In this document: positions 37,308 through 45,464 of the stretch, one piece after another
Position numbering within the stretch: the first letter of the stretch is position 1
Layout of the letters: the number at the start of each line of letters is the position of its first letter
Assembly (NCBI GenBank): GCA_021812825.1
Contig: JAKAMO010000009.1
Span: 1 to 47,938 of the forward strand
From: a bacterium
GTDB lineage: Bacteria; Elusimicrobiota; Elusimicrobia; Elusimicrobiales; UBA9959
Length of the DNA stretch: 47,938 nucleotides
Reading direction: 5' to 3'
Program-made: the position numbers and the translations under genes
Notes under the pieces: generated by a model
The model's database searches: none
Told to the model about the DNA's origin: nothing
The model's input: the letters and a program-made list of their open reading frames with translations, nothing else

Positions 37308-38962
37308 ACGACTATCTTGGCATCAAAACCCCCGCCAGCAAGGAAGCCAAAGAGCTGAAGAGCGAGTACGGCCTGCAGAACCACGGCCTGACCAACCTGA
37401 ACGCCGAGTACTGGAACCTCTCCGTGCCGGCGCTGTACGAGGAGGCCGTCTTCCGCCGCGAGGGCCGCGTCGGCCACATGGGGCCGTTCGTGGTGGACAC
37501 CGGCAAGTACACCGCCCGCGCCGCCAGCGACAAGTTCGTCGTGAAGCTGGGCGAGAGCGAAGGGCACGTCTGGTGGAGCGAGTACAACAAGCCTTTCAAC
37601 AACGAGAAGTTCAGCGCGCTGTACGGCCGCCTGCAGGGCTACCTCGAGGGCCGGGACCTGTTCGTGCAGGACCTGTACGCCGGCTCCGACAAGGAGCTCC
37701 GGCTGCCGGTGCGCGTGGTCACCGAGTACGCCTGGCACAGCCTGTTCGCGAAGACGATGTTCATAGAGCCGGAGACCCACGACGAGCTGCGCAAGTTCGT
37801 GCCGGACTTCACTATAGTCTGCGCCCCCGGCTTCAAGGCCGCGCCGGAGCTGGACATGACGCAGACCGGCACGTTCATCATCGTCAACTTCGAGGCCCGG
37901 CTGGTCATCATCGGCAACACCCGCTACGCGGGCGAGATAAAGAAGTCCGTCTTCACCGTGATGAACTACCTGATGCCGCTGCAGGGCGTGCTGCCGATGC
38001 ACTGCTCGGCCAACATAGGCAAGAAGGGGGATTCCGCCCTCTTCTTCGGCCTGTCCGGCACCGGCAAGACCACGCTGTCGGCCGACCCGGCCCGCGGGCT
38101 TATAGGCGACGACCAGCACGGCTGGAGCGACGACGGCGTGTTCAACTTCGAGAACGGCTGCTACGCCAAGGTGATCAACCTGTCGCCGAAGGCCGAGCCG
38201 CAGATCTACGCCACCACCCGCCGCTTCGGCACGGTGCTCGAGAACGTGGTGTTCGACCCGGTCACCCGCCAGCTGGACCTGGACGACGCGACGCTGACCG
38301 AGAACACCCGCGCCGCCTACCCGATAAGCTTCATCGACAACGCGGTGGAGTCCAAGGCGGGCGGCCACCCGAAGAACATCGTGATGCTGACCTGCGACGC
38401 CTCCGGAGTGATGCCGCCGATAGCGCGGCTCTCCGTGGAGCAGGCGATGTACCACTTCATCTCCGGCTACACGGCCAAGGTCAGCGCCACCGAGCTGGAC
38501 ATGCGCAAGGAGCCCGAGGCCACCTTCAGCGCCTGCTTCGGCGCGCCTTTCATGGTGCATCACCCGGCCGTCTACGCGGAGATGCTCAGGAAGAAGATCC
38601 TGCGCTACGGCTCGAAGTGCTGGCTGCTGAACACCGGCTGGACCGGCGGCCCCTACGGCATAGGCAAGCGCATCAGCATCAGGCATACGCGCGCGCTGCT
38701 GGACGCGGCGCTCGACGGCGGCCTGGACAAGGTGAAGTACGCCAAGGACCCGGTCTTCGGCTTCGAAGTGCCCGTGAAGTGCCCCAACGTGCCGGACGAG
38801 GTGTTGAACCCCGCCAGCTCCTGGAGCGACAGGAAGCTCTACTCCTCCAAGTACGAGCAGCTGGCGATGCTGTTCACGGAGAACTTCAAGAAGTTCCAGT
38901 CCCAGTGCCCTCCGGAAGTGGTCGCGGCCGGCCCCAGGCTGCCCAAGGCCGTCAGGAGGTAG
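37304..38962 (+). CDS. pckA: ATP-dependent phosphoenolpyruvate carboxykinase
   Basis: 552 residues from the ATG at 37304. The kinase P-loop is GLSGTGKTTLSAD (about 249-261), followed by LIGDDQHGWSDDGVFNFENGCYAK (about 266-289) with the metal-binding Asp. RVVTEYAWHSLFAKTMFI (about 142-159) and NTGWTGGPYGIGKRISI (about 444-460) complete the ATP-type PEPCK pattern. It interconverts oxaloacetate and PEP; with the upstream aminotransferase it links amino-acid carbon to gluconeogenesis, or runs in the CO2-fixing direction under anaerobic conditions. It is a little longer than the usual about 530 residues. Confidence 0.94.
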   Translation: MNDYLGIKTPASKEAKELKSEYGLQNHGLTNLNAEYWNLSVPALYEEAVFRREGRVGHMGPFVVDTGKYTARAASDKFVVKLGESEGHVWWSEYNKPFNNEKFSALYGRLQGYLEGRDLFVQDLYAGSDKELRLPVRVVTEYAWHSLFAKTMFIEPETHDELRKFVPDFTIVCAPGFKAAPELDMTQTGTFIIVNFEARLVIIGNTRYAGEIKKSVFTVMNYLMPLQGVLPMHCSANIGKKGDSALFFGLSGTGKTTLSADPARGLIGDDQHGWSDDGVFNFENGCYAKVINLSPKAEPQIYATTRRFGTVLENVVFDPVTRQLDLDDATLTENTRAAYPISFIDNAVESKAGGHPKNIVMLTCDASGVMPPIARLSVEQAMYHFISGYTAKVSATELDMRKEPEATFSACFGAPFMVHHPAVYAEMLRKKILRYGSKCWLLNTGWTGGPYGIGKRISIRHTRALLDAALDGGLDKVKYAKDPVFGFEVPVKCPNVPDEVLNPASSWSDRKLYSSKYEQLAMLFTENFKKFQSQCPPEVVAAGPRLPKAVRR

Positions 38963-38971
38963 TCCGCGCGC

Positions 38972-39006
38972 GGCTTTTTCCGGGACTTTCAGGCCCGGAA
39001 AAGGCC
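38972..39006 (+). terminator. Hairpin after pckA, possible terminator
   Basis: GGCTTTTTCCGGG and CCCGGAAAAGGCC pair at 12 of 13 positions. There is no T run after the stem, so its role as terminator is uncertain. Confidence 0.5.
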
Positions 39007-39029
39007 CCGTTCTCCCTGCCCGATTATTC

Positions 39030-39054
39030 TTGACAATCACGAGTGAAAATAGGT
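39030..39054 (+). promoter_or_regulatory. Probable promoter of the SWIB gene
   Basis: A consensus TTGACA at 39030-39035 lies upstream of an AT-rich TTATAT (about 39049-39054). The spacer (about 18) fits, but the -10 is poor. Confidence 0.4.
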
Positions 39055-39100
39055 TATATGTAGGTGTATTTTGACAGTAACATCATAGGAGGAAGTACCA

Positions 39101-39361
39101 ATGCCCGCTGCTAAAGCAAACTCGAAGTTCATGGCTCCCATCACCCCTAACGACACCCTGGCCGCTGTCGTCGGCGCCAAGCCGATGCCCCGCACCGAGA
39201 TCGTGAAGAAGATGTGGGTCTACATAAAGAAGAACAACCTTCAGGACAAGAAGAACAAGCGCAACATCAACGCCGATGAGAAGCTGCTGAAGCTTTTCGG
39301 CGGCAAGAAGCAGGTTACGATGTTCGACCTGGCCAAGATCATCGGCAAGAACGCGAAGTAA
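39101..39361 (+). CDS. SWIB/MDM2-domain protein
   Basis: 86 residues, basic, almost entirely one SWIB domain: FMAPITPNDTLAAVVGAKPMPRTEIVKKMWVYIKKNNLQD (about 11-50), then KRNINADEKLLKLFGGKKQVTMFDLAKII (about 55-83). SWIB domains are best known from eukaryotic chromatin remodelling, but short stand-alone versions exist in chlamydiae and other bacteria, where a chromatin or topoisomerase link has been proposed. A strong ribosome-binding site (AGGAGGAAG) and a strong terminator frame a single-gene unit, suggesting high expression. Confidence 0.92.
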   Translation: MPAAKANSKFMAPITPNDTLAAVVGAKPMPRTEIVKKMWVYIKKNNLQDKKNKRNINADEKLLKLFGGKKQVTMFDLAKIIGKNAK

Positions 39362-39378
39362 TTGCCGGTAGTTGTTCA

Positions 39379-39416
39379 GGCGCCGTCCGCTTTAAAAACG
39401 GGCGGCGCCTTTATTT
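39379..39416 (+). terminator. Intrinsic terminator after the SWIB gene
   Basis: GGCGCCGTCCG pairs with CGGGCGGCGCC around an A/T-rich loop, followed by TTTATTTT. Confidence 0.85.
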
Positions 39417-39588
39417 TGGCCTGCCCGACTGCCGCTGGGGACTCCGGCCTAAAAAACCATAAAATAAGGACTTTTTCCTTGTAGAAGGCCGAAACCGGCC
39501 GCGAGAGGACCTTTCCTGGCTCCAGTAAATCCTGGGGGTATACGGTTTTATGGGTCCAAAGACCTATGTCGGCCTGGGCCTTTAGGGA
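39417..39588 (+). other. Hairpin-rich non-coding region before the trypsin-like protease
   Basis: No ORF is supported. Small stems follow one another: AAGGA/TCCTT, GGCCG-AAAC-CGGCC, CCAG-TAAATC-CTGG, GGTC-CAAA-GACC. A possible -10 (CCATAAAAT near 39456) lies before them, so a small RNA is conceivable. I could not match it to a riboswitch or small-RNA family. Confidence 0.3.
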
Positions 39589-39617
39589 TTGACATTAGTC
39601 AAATCGCCCACCATAAT
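39589..39617 (+). promoter_or_regulatory. Promoter of the secreted trypsin-like protease, with a dyad at the -35
   Basis: TTGACA (39589-39594), 17 bases, CATAAT (39612-39617), 5 of 6 to consensus. TTGAC-ATTA-GTCAA (39589-39602) is a perfect inverted repeat over the -35, a possible operator. Confidence 0.6.
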
Positions 39618-39633
39618 ATAGGCAGGTAACATT

Positions 39634-40812
39634 ATGAAGCGCGCGACCACCATAATAGCCCTGCTGAGCCTGGCCTTGGCTGCCGGGCCTTCGTTGCGCG
39701 CAGGTGGCGGCTTCGACCCCGATTATACCCCCGCCTCCTATTACGGCGCCAACGACCTGGTGGACTACTACCAGGCCAGCAAGATAATGCGCAAGTTCTC
39801 GGAGTCCACCGTGGCGCTGTTCTCGGACAGCGCCATCCCGCTGGACGAGCGGGCCGGCGTCTACAAGATGCGCGACCTTACCCTGCGCGGCAAGTTCAAC
39901 CTGCAGGAGGGGCAGCCTTTTGGCGACCAGCCCGTGGGCGCGTACTGCTCCGGAGTGCTTGTGGCCGAGGACATGATACTCACGGCCGGCCACTGCTTCA
40001 CGCCGGACGAGCGCGGCGGCCCCTGCGAGCGGGTCAAGGTGGTCTTCGGCTACGCGGCCTCCGGAGCCGGCAGCGTTTCCACCTCCTTCCCCGCCGCCAA
40101 CGTGTATTCCTGCGGGCAGATAGTGGCGCAGGAGATACACGACGACAGCCACAACATCTCCTGCCGCAACGGCAGCTGCACCCAGGGCAGCCCCAGCGGC
40201 GACGGCCCGGATTTCGCGCTGGTCCGGCTGGACCGCAAGGTCGCCGGCCGGCCGCCGCTGGCCATAAGCCGCACCGCGGTCAGGCCCGGCACCAAGGTGG
40301 GCGCCATAGGCCATCCCAGCGGCCTGCCGGTCAAGATACAGGAGGAGGGGGCGGCCGTCAGGACGGTGAACCGGAAGGGCTACTTCACCGCCAACCTGGA
40401 CTCCTTCGCCGGCAACTCCGGCAGCCCGGTCTTCAACATGGAGACGCTCAAGATCGAGGGCATACTGGTGCGCGGCGGGGACGACTTCCTCTACAACCCG
40501 GCCAGCTCCACCTCCACAGTGGTGGCGGACCCCGGGCGGCCGTACAACGGCTACAACCCCGGCCGCGCCAATTACTATCCGCAGGACGGCGGCCGCGGCG
40601 AGGACGTCACGCTTATGACGGTGATGCAGTCGCTGATACCGCGCACGGAGATGGAGCAGTACCTGGACGACGCCGCCGCGATGAAGCGGCAGCAGGGCCA
40701 GAGCGGGTCCAAGGTAGTGCCCGCCATCTACACCCCCGGCGACGCCACGCAGGCGCAGCCGGCCGTGTACGTGGTTCCGTACGTTGCGGAACCGGCGCCG
40801 ATGAAGGTATGA
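39634..40812 (+). CDS. Secreted trypsin-like (S1 fold) serine protease
   Basis: 392 residues with a signal peptide (about 1-23, IIALLSLALAAGPSLRA). The catalytic triad can be read off: H120 in LTAGHCF, D193 in GPDFALVRLD, and S262 in FAGNSGSPVF. Several cysteines (YCSG, HCF, PCERV, SCGQI) suggest disulfides and an extracytoplasmic site. About 85 residues after the protease core form a Pro/Tyr/Asn-rich tail without a clear domain. It is first of three consecutive secreted-protein genes. Confidence 0.88.
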   Translation: MKRATTIIALLSLALAAGPSLRAGGGFDPDYTPASYYGANDLVDYYQASKIMRKFSESTVALFSDSAIPLDERAGVYKMRDLTLRGKFNLQEGQPFGDQPVGAYCSGVLVAEDMILTAGHCFTPDERGGPCERVKVVFGYAASGAGSVSTSFPAANVYSCGQIVAQEIHDDSHNISCRNGSCTQGSPSGDGPDFALVRLDRKVAGRPPLAISRTAVRPGTKVGAIGHPSGLPVKIQEEGAAVRTVNRKGYFTANLDSFAGNSGSPVFNMETLKIEGILVRGGDDFLYNPASSTSTVVADPGRPYNGYNPGRANYYPQDGGRGEDVTLMTVMQSLIPRTEMEQYLDDAAAMKRQQGQSGSKVVPAIYTPGDATQAQPAVYVVPYVAEPAPMKV

Positions 40813-40875
40813 TATCGGCATGATCCGTGAGGACGCGCCGCCGTTGAGCGCGCGGAAGCTGCGCGGCGTATATAT

Positions 40876-42504
40876 ATGACGAAAGGACAAGTGCGGGTTC
40901 TGGCGGCGTTGCTGATAACGACGGCCTTCTGCATGGCCGTCCGGCACCGCCGCGCCGGCGGCGCGGCCGTCCCGGCGGACCTGCGCGACGCGCCGGCGGA
41001 TACGCGGCCGGCCTCGTCGGGTTATTCCAGGTCGGAACTGGATTTGCTGAAGGAATGCACCTACAATATAAACCCCGCCAGGCGGACGCTCTCCCCGGAG
41101 ACCGCGCTCCGCTGTCTTGAGACCCTCCACGAGGGAAAACCGTCCCTGATAGAGCGTTATGCCGCCGAGAGGCCGTATGACGCCAACCGGCTTATCGGCC
41201 ACAACAGCGCGCTGGTCGAACTCAAGAAAACCATCGCCGGGTTCAAAAGCTACGGTCTGGCGTACAGGCTCGACCAGATGATGACGGGCGATACCGGTCT
41301 CGCCGATATGGGTTTTTCCCTGGTGTCGGAACAGACCCGCTGGTGGGTCTCCAAATACATGCCGGGCGAGCAAGAGGTCCTGAAGGACGCCGAAATTTGG
41401 CAGGAGTCCATATTGAAGGACAAGGAAGAAAAGGCGGCCCAAAAGAACGCGGCGGCCGCGAAAAGGGAAAAGGACATGGCTGCCGCCGCGAAGAGCATAA
41501 ATGCGCTGTCAGGAAAGAGCGCGGCCGATCAGGGCCGGTATCTCTCCAGGACTTTCGATAACGCCTCTTCGGCCGGTTCCGGCGCGCCGCCGGTCCATCT
41601 GGCCGCGGCGGCCGGCGCGCCGCGTCAGCCGCGGGCCATGACCGCCGAGGAGGGAAAGGCGATCGCTTCGGCGATGATACGCATGAAAGGCGGCAAGCCG
41701 GAGGGGTATTTCGTGGACGTTCTCGGACAGACGGCGGCGGGCCGGCGCACGCTGGACTTCTATAATGACCCAGGGTACGCCAAGACCGGCGACAACGGTA
41801 TCAATGTGGGGTTCGAAGGCCAGTCGTCCATCGCGTTCTGGAACCCGGTCAGCAGGCAGATACGGTTCAATCCCCAGCTCGTGACGGATTTCGCCGCGTC
41901 CCGGGGGATGACCGTGCGGCAGGTGATGGGGAATAAAGCCGCGATGAAGGAGCTGGCCGTTTATATATCGCCGGTCTTCGTGCATGAAGCCGAGCACCAG
42001 AACCAGACCGCAAGGGCTAAGGCGAGCGGCATAGCCGTGGAGGAGTTCAAGGGCGCCATGAGCAACGTGTATACCATGGCCAGCGAGGACCTCAGCTACA
42101 AGTGGGAGGCCGAGCATCTCATCGAATACTGCTCCAGGAACGGCGGCGCGGCCTGCTACGCCAAAGCGCAGCCAAACGCCCGCAGAGATGCCGAGGTGTA
42201 CATGGCTGACGGTATGCAGGGCCTGGAAAGGGAGAAAAGAGGTTCGTACCTGGGAGTGCGCACTCTGGAGGGCAGGACAGCCCGGGACTTCAAGGCAGCG
42301 CAGAGCTGCGCGGCGCAATTGCAGACGCTGGAGACGCTGCAGCGCTCTTATCCCGACCTGATGACCCCGCCGCGCAAGCGGGAGCTGGAGGAATCACGCC
42401 GGCTCATGAACACCCGGTTCAAATGGTACGCGCTGACCTATGGGGAAATGTCGGAAGCGGAGAAGGGGTCCCTGGACTTCCGCAGGAGATACTCCGGTTC
42501 CTGA
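40876..42504 (+). CDS. Secreted protein with an HEAEH zinc-protease-like motif
   Basis: 542 residues with an N-terminal hydrophobic segment (about 6-22, VRVLAALLITTAFCMAV) that is probably a signal or anchor. The middle has a charged, Ala-rich coiled-coil stretch (about 175-215, KDKEEKAAQKNAAAAKREKD). Residues 370-374 read HEAEH within VFVHEAEHQNQTARAKASG, the HExxH form of zincin metallopeptidases; a candidate third ligand is Glu or His in ASEDLSYKWEAEHLIEYC about 40 residues on. I know no family for the whole protein. The preceding gene is a protease, so a shared extracytoplasmic role is possible. Confidence 0.6.
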   Translation: MTKGQVRVLAALLITTAFCMAVRHRRAGGAAVPADLRDAPADTRPASSGYSRSELDLLKECTYNINPARRTLSPETALRCLETLHEGKPSLIERYAAERPYDANRLIGHNSALVELKKTIAGFKSYGLAYRLDQMMTGDTGLADMGFSLVSEQTRWWVSKYMPGEQEVLKDAEIWQESILKDKEEKAAQKNAAAAKREKDMAAAAKSINALSGKSAADQGRYLSRTFDNASSAGSGAPPVHLAAAAGAPRQPRAMTAEEGKAIASAMIRMKGGKPEGYFVDVLGQTAAGRRTLDFYNDPGYAKTGDNGINVGFEGQSSIAFWNPVSRQIRFNPQLVTDFAASRGMTVRQVMGNKAAMKELAVYISPVFVHEAEHQNQTARAKASGIAVEEFKGAMSNVYTMASEDLSYKWEAEHLIEYCSRNGGAACYAKAQPNARRDAEVYMADGMQGLEREKRGSYLGVRTLEGRTARDFKAAQSCAAQLQTLETLQRSYPDLMTPPRKRELEESRRLMNTRFKWYALTYGEMSEAEKGSLDFRRRYSGS

Positions 42505-42539
42505 GCTTGCCCGGCGTCGTGAGTATGAGGCATGAGAAT

Positions 42540-43124
42540 ATGCGTAAGATGAGGTTTCTGCTGGCGGCCTCCGTGCTGTGCCTGGGCGCGGCGTTGTCAG
42601 CGGCGGCGGCCGGCCCGGCGGCGTCCGTTTACACGGAAAAAGGGCTTTTCACGGTCTCCTTCCCTGAAGGATGGGTCCGTGCCGAGACCGGTCTCGGCCT
42701 TTCTTCGGAGGAAAAAAAGGTGTACGGCGCGGAGCTGGCGGGGCCCGAGTCCTCCGGCATAGCGGTCAGGATCGGGGTGCATTATTACGCTCCGGGGAAC
42801 CTGCTGCAGCCGACGGCGAAAGGATTCATAAAGCTCCACTCCCGACCCGCGCTGGGAGTGGACCCGGACGACGGCGTTTACGGGAACGTGAAAGCGTCCA
42901 AGGTCGGGAATTATCGCGCCGAGGTCTTCGACAGGACGACCTATGTATACGTCCCTCCCGATGCCATGAACCCGAAGAAGGTCCCCGTCTACGAGCGTTT
43001 CGCGGTGGTGCCGGTCAGGCGCGGATTTTACGTTCTGCGTTATTACGCGCCGAAAGAGACGGCCGAACGCTATCTGCCGGCCTTCGAAGCGGTCCTCTCG
43101 TCTTTCAGGATGTTGAAACGGTAA
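42540..43124 (+). CDS. Secreted PsbP-like protein
   Basis: 194 residues from the ATG at 42540 (AGG about ten bases upstream); an ATG at 42525 would add five residues. There is a clear signal peptide (LLAASVLCLGAALSAAAAG). The mature part YTEKGLFTVSFPEGWVRAE and the final ERYLPAFEAVLSSFRML resemble the PsbP-like/DUF1795 fold found in many secreted bacterial proteins. Function unknown. Confidence 0.65.
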   Translation: MRKMRFLLAASVLCLGAALSAAAAGPAASVYTEKGLFTVSFPEGWVRAETGLGLSSEEKKVYGAELAGPESSGIAVRIGVHYYAPGNLLQPTAKGFIKLHSRPALGVDPDDGVYGNVKASKVGNYRAEVFDRTTYVYVPPDAMNPKKVPVYERFAVVPVRRGFYVLRYYAPKETAERYLPAFEAVLSSFRMLKR

Positions 43125-43156
43125 GCGGCAAGTATCCACGCCGGCCCCGGACGGGA

Positions 43157-43471
43157 TCATTTCCTGCCGGGGATTTTTTTTAAGTAATGCTTCAGCGTCA
43201 GGATGGGGTGGCGCAGCGGCATGCGGGGGCCGGCGTAGCGCATGACCTCGCGCATCAGCTCGCGCTTCTCCGGTGAGTAGCAGTGCGTGGGGCAGTCCTT
43301 GCAGGCGGGCTTCGGATCGTGCGGGCACTTCGAGAGCCGCAGCTCCGCGTAGGCCAGCAGGTCCTCGCAGGAGGGGCAGAGCAGCCGGCCGCCGTGCCTG
43401 CCGCGGCAATAGATGCGCAGCATCCTGGCGATGGTGTCCAGCTCTTCTGTGATGTCGCCGTCGTCGGGCAT
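43157..43471 (-). CDS. ygbA: Nitrous oxide-stimulated promoter (YgbA) family protein
   Basis: 104 residues that match the YgbA family along their whole length: LDTIARMLRIYCRGRHGG, LCPSCEDLLAYAELRLSKCPH, KPACKDCPTHCYSPEKRELMREVMRYAGPRMPLRHPIL. Seven conserved Cys and several His suggest metal or cluster binding. In enterobacteria ygbA belongs to the NsrR regulon and responds to NO. Its presence here, with two cysteine-bearing Rrf2 genes and an HAO-like cytochrome, supports a nitrosative-stress theme. It is read leftward just downstream of the GGDEF gene (14 bases). Confidence 0.88.
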   Translation of the reverse strand: MPDDGDITEELDTIARMLRIYCRGRHGGRLLCPSCEDLLAYAELRLSKCPHDPKPACKDCPTHCYSPEKRELMREVMRYAGPRMPLRHPILTLKHYLKKIPGRK

Positions 43472-43485
43472 GGCGCCTGACCCGG

Positions 43486-45198
43486 TCAGTCCTTGCGGCG
43501 GTCCACTATGTAGTGGCTGCCGGCGCCGGCCTTCGCGCCCTTCTTAAGCTCGCTGCCGATGTTGCTCACCTGCGCGAAGGAGTGCAGCGGGCGGCCGCTG
43601 TTGTGGACTATGCCGATGGCTATGGAGATGAAGGGGAACTTCTTGATGTTGCCCTGTCGGTCGGTGGCCACGATGTGGCCGCGCTCCCTGTCGGACTTGC
43701 TGTAGAAGGAGGGAGCGATCTCGTCGAAGCCGTGCAGGATGCGCTTGGCCAGCTCTTCGGCGCGGGCGTATTCCGTGACGACTATGAAATCGTCGCCGCC
43801 TATGTGGCCGATGAAGTCCTGGGAATTCTCGTTCTGTATCGTCAGCTTGACCAGCAGGTTGGCCGTGGCCTTGATGACGCGGTCTCCGGCCTCGAAGCCG
43901 TAGATGTCGTTGTAGGCCTTGAAATTGTTCAGGTCCAGGTACAGCACGGCGAACTCGGCGCCCTTGGCTATCTCGCGCTCCACGCGGGCCTGGATGGACG
44001 GGTTGCCTGGCAGGCGCGACAGCGGGTTCGTGTCCAGCACCTGGCGGTTGCGCTTGAGGATCATCCGGATGCGCGCCACCAGCTCGTCGGCGTCCACCGG
44101 CTTGATCAGGTAGTCGTCTATGCCCATGCCGAGGCCCTTGAGTTTGGCCTGCTTCTCTCCGTAGGCCGTCACTATGATTATCGGGATATGCGCGAAGAGG
44201 GGGTTGTTCTTCAGGTCCTGCGCCACCTCGAGGCCGTTCTTGCGCGGCATGCTGTAGTCGAGCACTATGATGTCGGGGTTGGTCTCGAAGACGGCCTGCA
44301 TCGCCTCTACGCCGTCGGTGGCCGTTATGACCTCGAAGCCGGCGAACTCAACCATCTCCTTCATCAGGTAGAGCAGCTCGGTCTGGTCGTCGGCCATCAG
44401 GACCCTGGGGCGGTCGGACTTGGGCGCCTCGCCGCCGGCCGGGGCGGGGGCTTCGTCCCGCGTCTGCTCCTCCACCAGCTTCAGCAGCAGGTCCCCGGGG
44501 ATGTCGCGCGCCACTATCTCCGGCAGGCCGGTGAGCACGCCCCGTTCCTGGTAATTGTCCAGCCGCAGCGCGCTCAGCACTATTATAGGGATGTCGGCCG
44601 TCTCCGGATGCTGCTGCATCTCCTCCATTATCGCGAAGCCGTCCTTGCCGGGCATCATCACGTCCAGCAGCAGGGCGTCCGGCTTGTTCTCCTTGAGCCT
44701 GCGCAGCACCAGCAGCGGGTCGTTGACCACCACCGGGCGGTAGTCGTTGGCCTCCAGGAACATCTTCACCAGGTCGGAGAACTCGGTGTCGTCGTCGGCC
44801 ACCATGATAGTCATCTGGCGGGAGCCTTCGCGGGGGGCGGCCTTGGCCAGCTCCGCCTTCAGCTGGTCGAAATCTAGCGGTTTGGTGAGGTAGCCGCAGA
44901 CGCGCGGGGAGGGGCCGGTGATCGCCTCGGTCCCCCGGGTCTGGGAGAAGATGACGATCTTCTGGCCCTCTGTGAAGGGGTTCTTGCGCAGTTCGTTGAT
45001 GAAATCCAGCGGGTTGAAGGAGCGGGCCAGGATGTTCAGTATCACGAGGTCCGGCTTCCACTCGCGCACCGCGGTCACGGCCTGCTGCTGGTCGCCTATA
45101 ACCTGGGTCTGGTAACCGTTCTCGCTGAGGAAGCCGGCTGTTTTCTCGGCGGCCGCGTCCGCGTCCACGAGGAGTATCTTCTTGCCGCCTCCGCTCAT
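43486..45198 (-). CDS. Response regulator with three receiver domains and a GGDEF domain
   Basis: 570 residues from the ATG at 45198 (MSGGGKKILLVDADAA). A longer open frame reaches 45279, but its extra start lies in the MITE end and is not credible. Receiver 1 (about 5-120) has Asn55 where the phosphorylated Asp should be (DLVILNIL), so it is probably a non-phosphorylatable pseudo-receiver. Receivers 2 (about 122-240, LLLDVMMPGKDG) and 3 (about 262-385, IIVLDYSMPRKNG) keep the Asp and the acidic pair. The GGDEF domain (about 400-565) has a GGDDF signature loop instead of GG(D/E)EF, so diguanylate cyclase activity is uncertain. No EAL domain or sensor kinase is nearby. Confidence 0.88.
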   Translation of the reverse strand: MSGGGKKILLVDADAAAEKTAGFLSENGYQTQVIGDQQQAVTAVREWKPDLVILNILARSFNPLDFINELRKNPFTEGQKIVIFSQTRGTEAITGPSPRVCGYLTKPLDFDQLKAELAKAAPREGSRQMTIMVADDDTEFSDLVKMFLEANDYRPVVVNDPLLVLRRLKENKPDALLLDVMMPGKDGFAIMEEMQQHPETADIPIIVLSALRLDNYQERGVLTGLPEIVARDIPGDLLLKLVEEQTRDEAPAPAGGEAPKSDRPRVLMADDQTELLYLMKEMVEFAGFEVITATDGVEAMQAVFETNPDIIVLDYSMPRKNGLEVAQDLKNNPLFAHIPIIIVTAYGEKQAKLKGLGMGIDDYLIKPVDADELVARIRMILKRNRQVLDTNPLSRLPGNPSIQARVEREIAKGAEFAVLYLDLNNFKAYNDIYGFEAGDRVIKATANLLVKLTIQNENSQDFIGHIGGDDFIVVTEYARAEELAKRILHGFDEIAPSFYSKSDRERGHIVATDRQGNIKKFPFISIAIGIVHNSGRPLHSFAQVSNIGSELKKGAKAGAGSHYIVDRRKD

Positions 45199-45244
45199 GC
45201 CTAAGATTCTAACATTAATTGGGCGCCCCGGATAAGCGTCCCTT

Positions 45245-45443
45245 AGGAGCCTGTCAGACATAAGCGATTTCGTCTGCAATTGCCGCTTTCGGCCGTCTGA
45301 AGAGGATAGCTCCTGTTACGGCACGGCCATAGGCCAGGCCTGCGCCTTTGCGCCGCCTGTTTTCGCTGAATTGTGTCGCTTCGCTCCACCCGTCAACAAA
45401 ATCGGCAATTTCGCCATGAAAGCCTTATGTCGAACAGGCTCCT
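45245..45443. mobile_element. MITE-like element with terminal inverted repeats, copy 2
   Basis: The left end AGGAGCCTGTCAGACATAAG (45245-45264) and right end (45424-45443, AGGAGCCTGTTCGACATAAG on the complement) are inverted repeats nearly identical to copy 1. Subterminal blocks are shared too (GCGATTTCGTCTGCAATTGC on the left, CAATTTCGCCATGAAAGC on the right), while the 199-base length and central part differ. It fills the gap between the GGDEF gene and the ATP synthase operon, ending 21 bases before the first start codon. Confidence 0.75.
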
Positions 45444-45464
45444 GTAATTAGTAGAATCAAAGGC

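Noticed and set aside
37268..39040. 590-codon open frame on the minus strand
   Set aside because: Shadow of pckA; no ribosome-binding site or recognisable domain.
39417..39588. Known riboswitch, 6S RNA or SRP RNA before the protease
   Set aside because: I compared it by eye with c-di-GMP, TPP, cobalamin, fluoride, guanidine, 6S and SRP consensus motifs and found no convincing match.
45199..45279. N-terminal extension of the GGDEF protein up to 45279
   Set aside because: It is encoded by MITE sequence and spacer; the receiver fold starts at the ATG at 45198.
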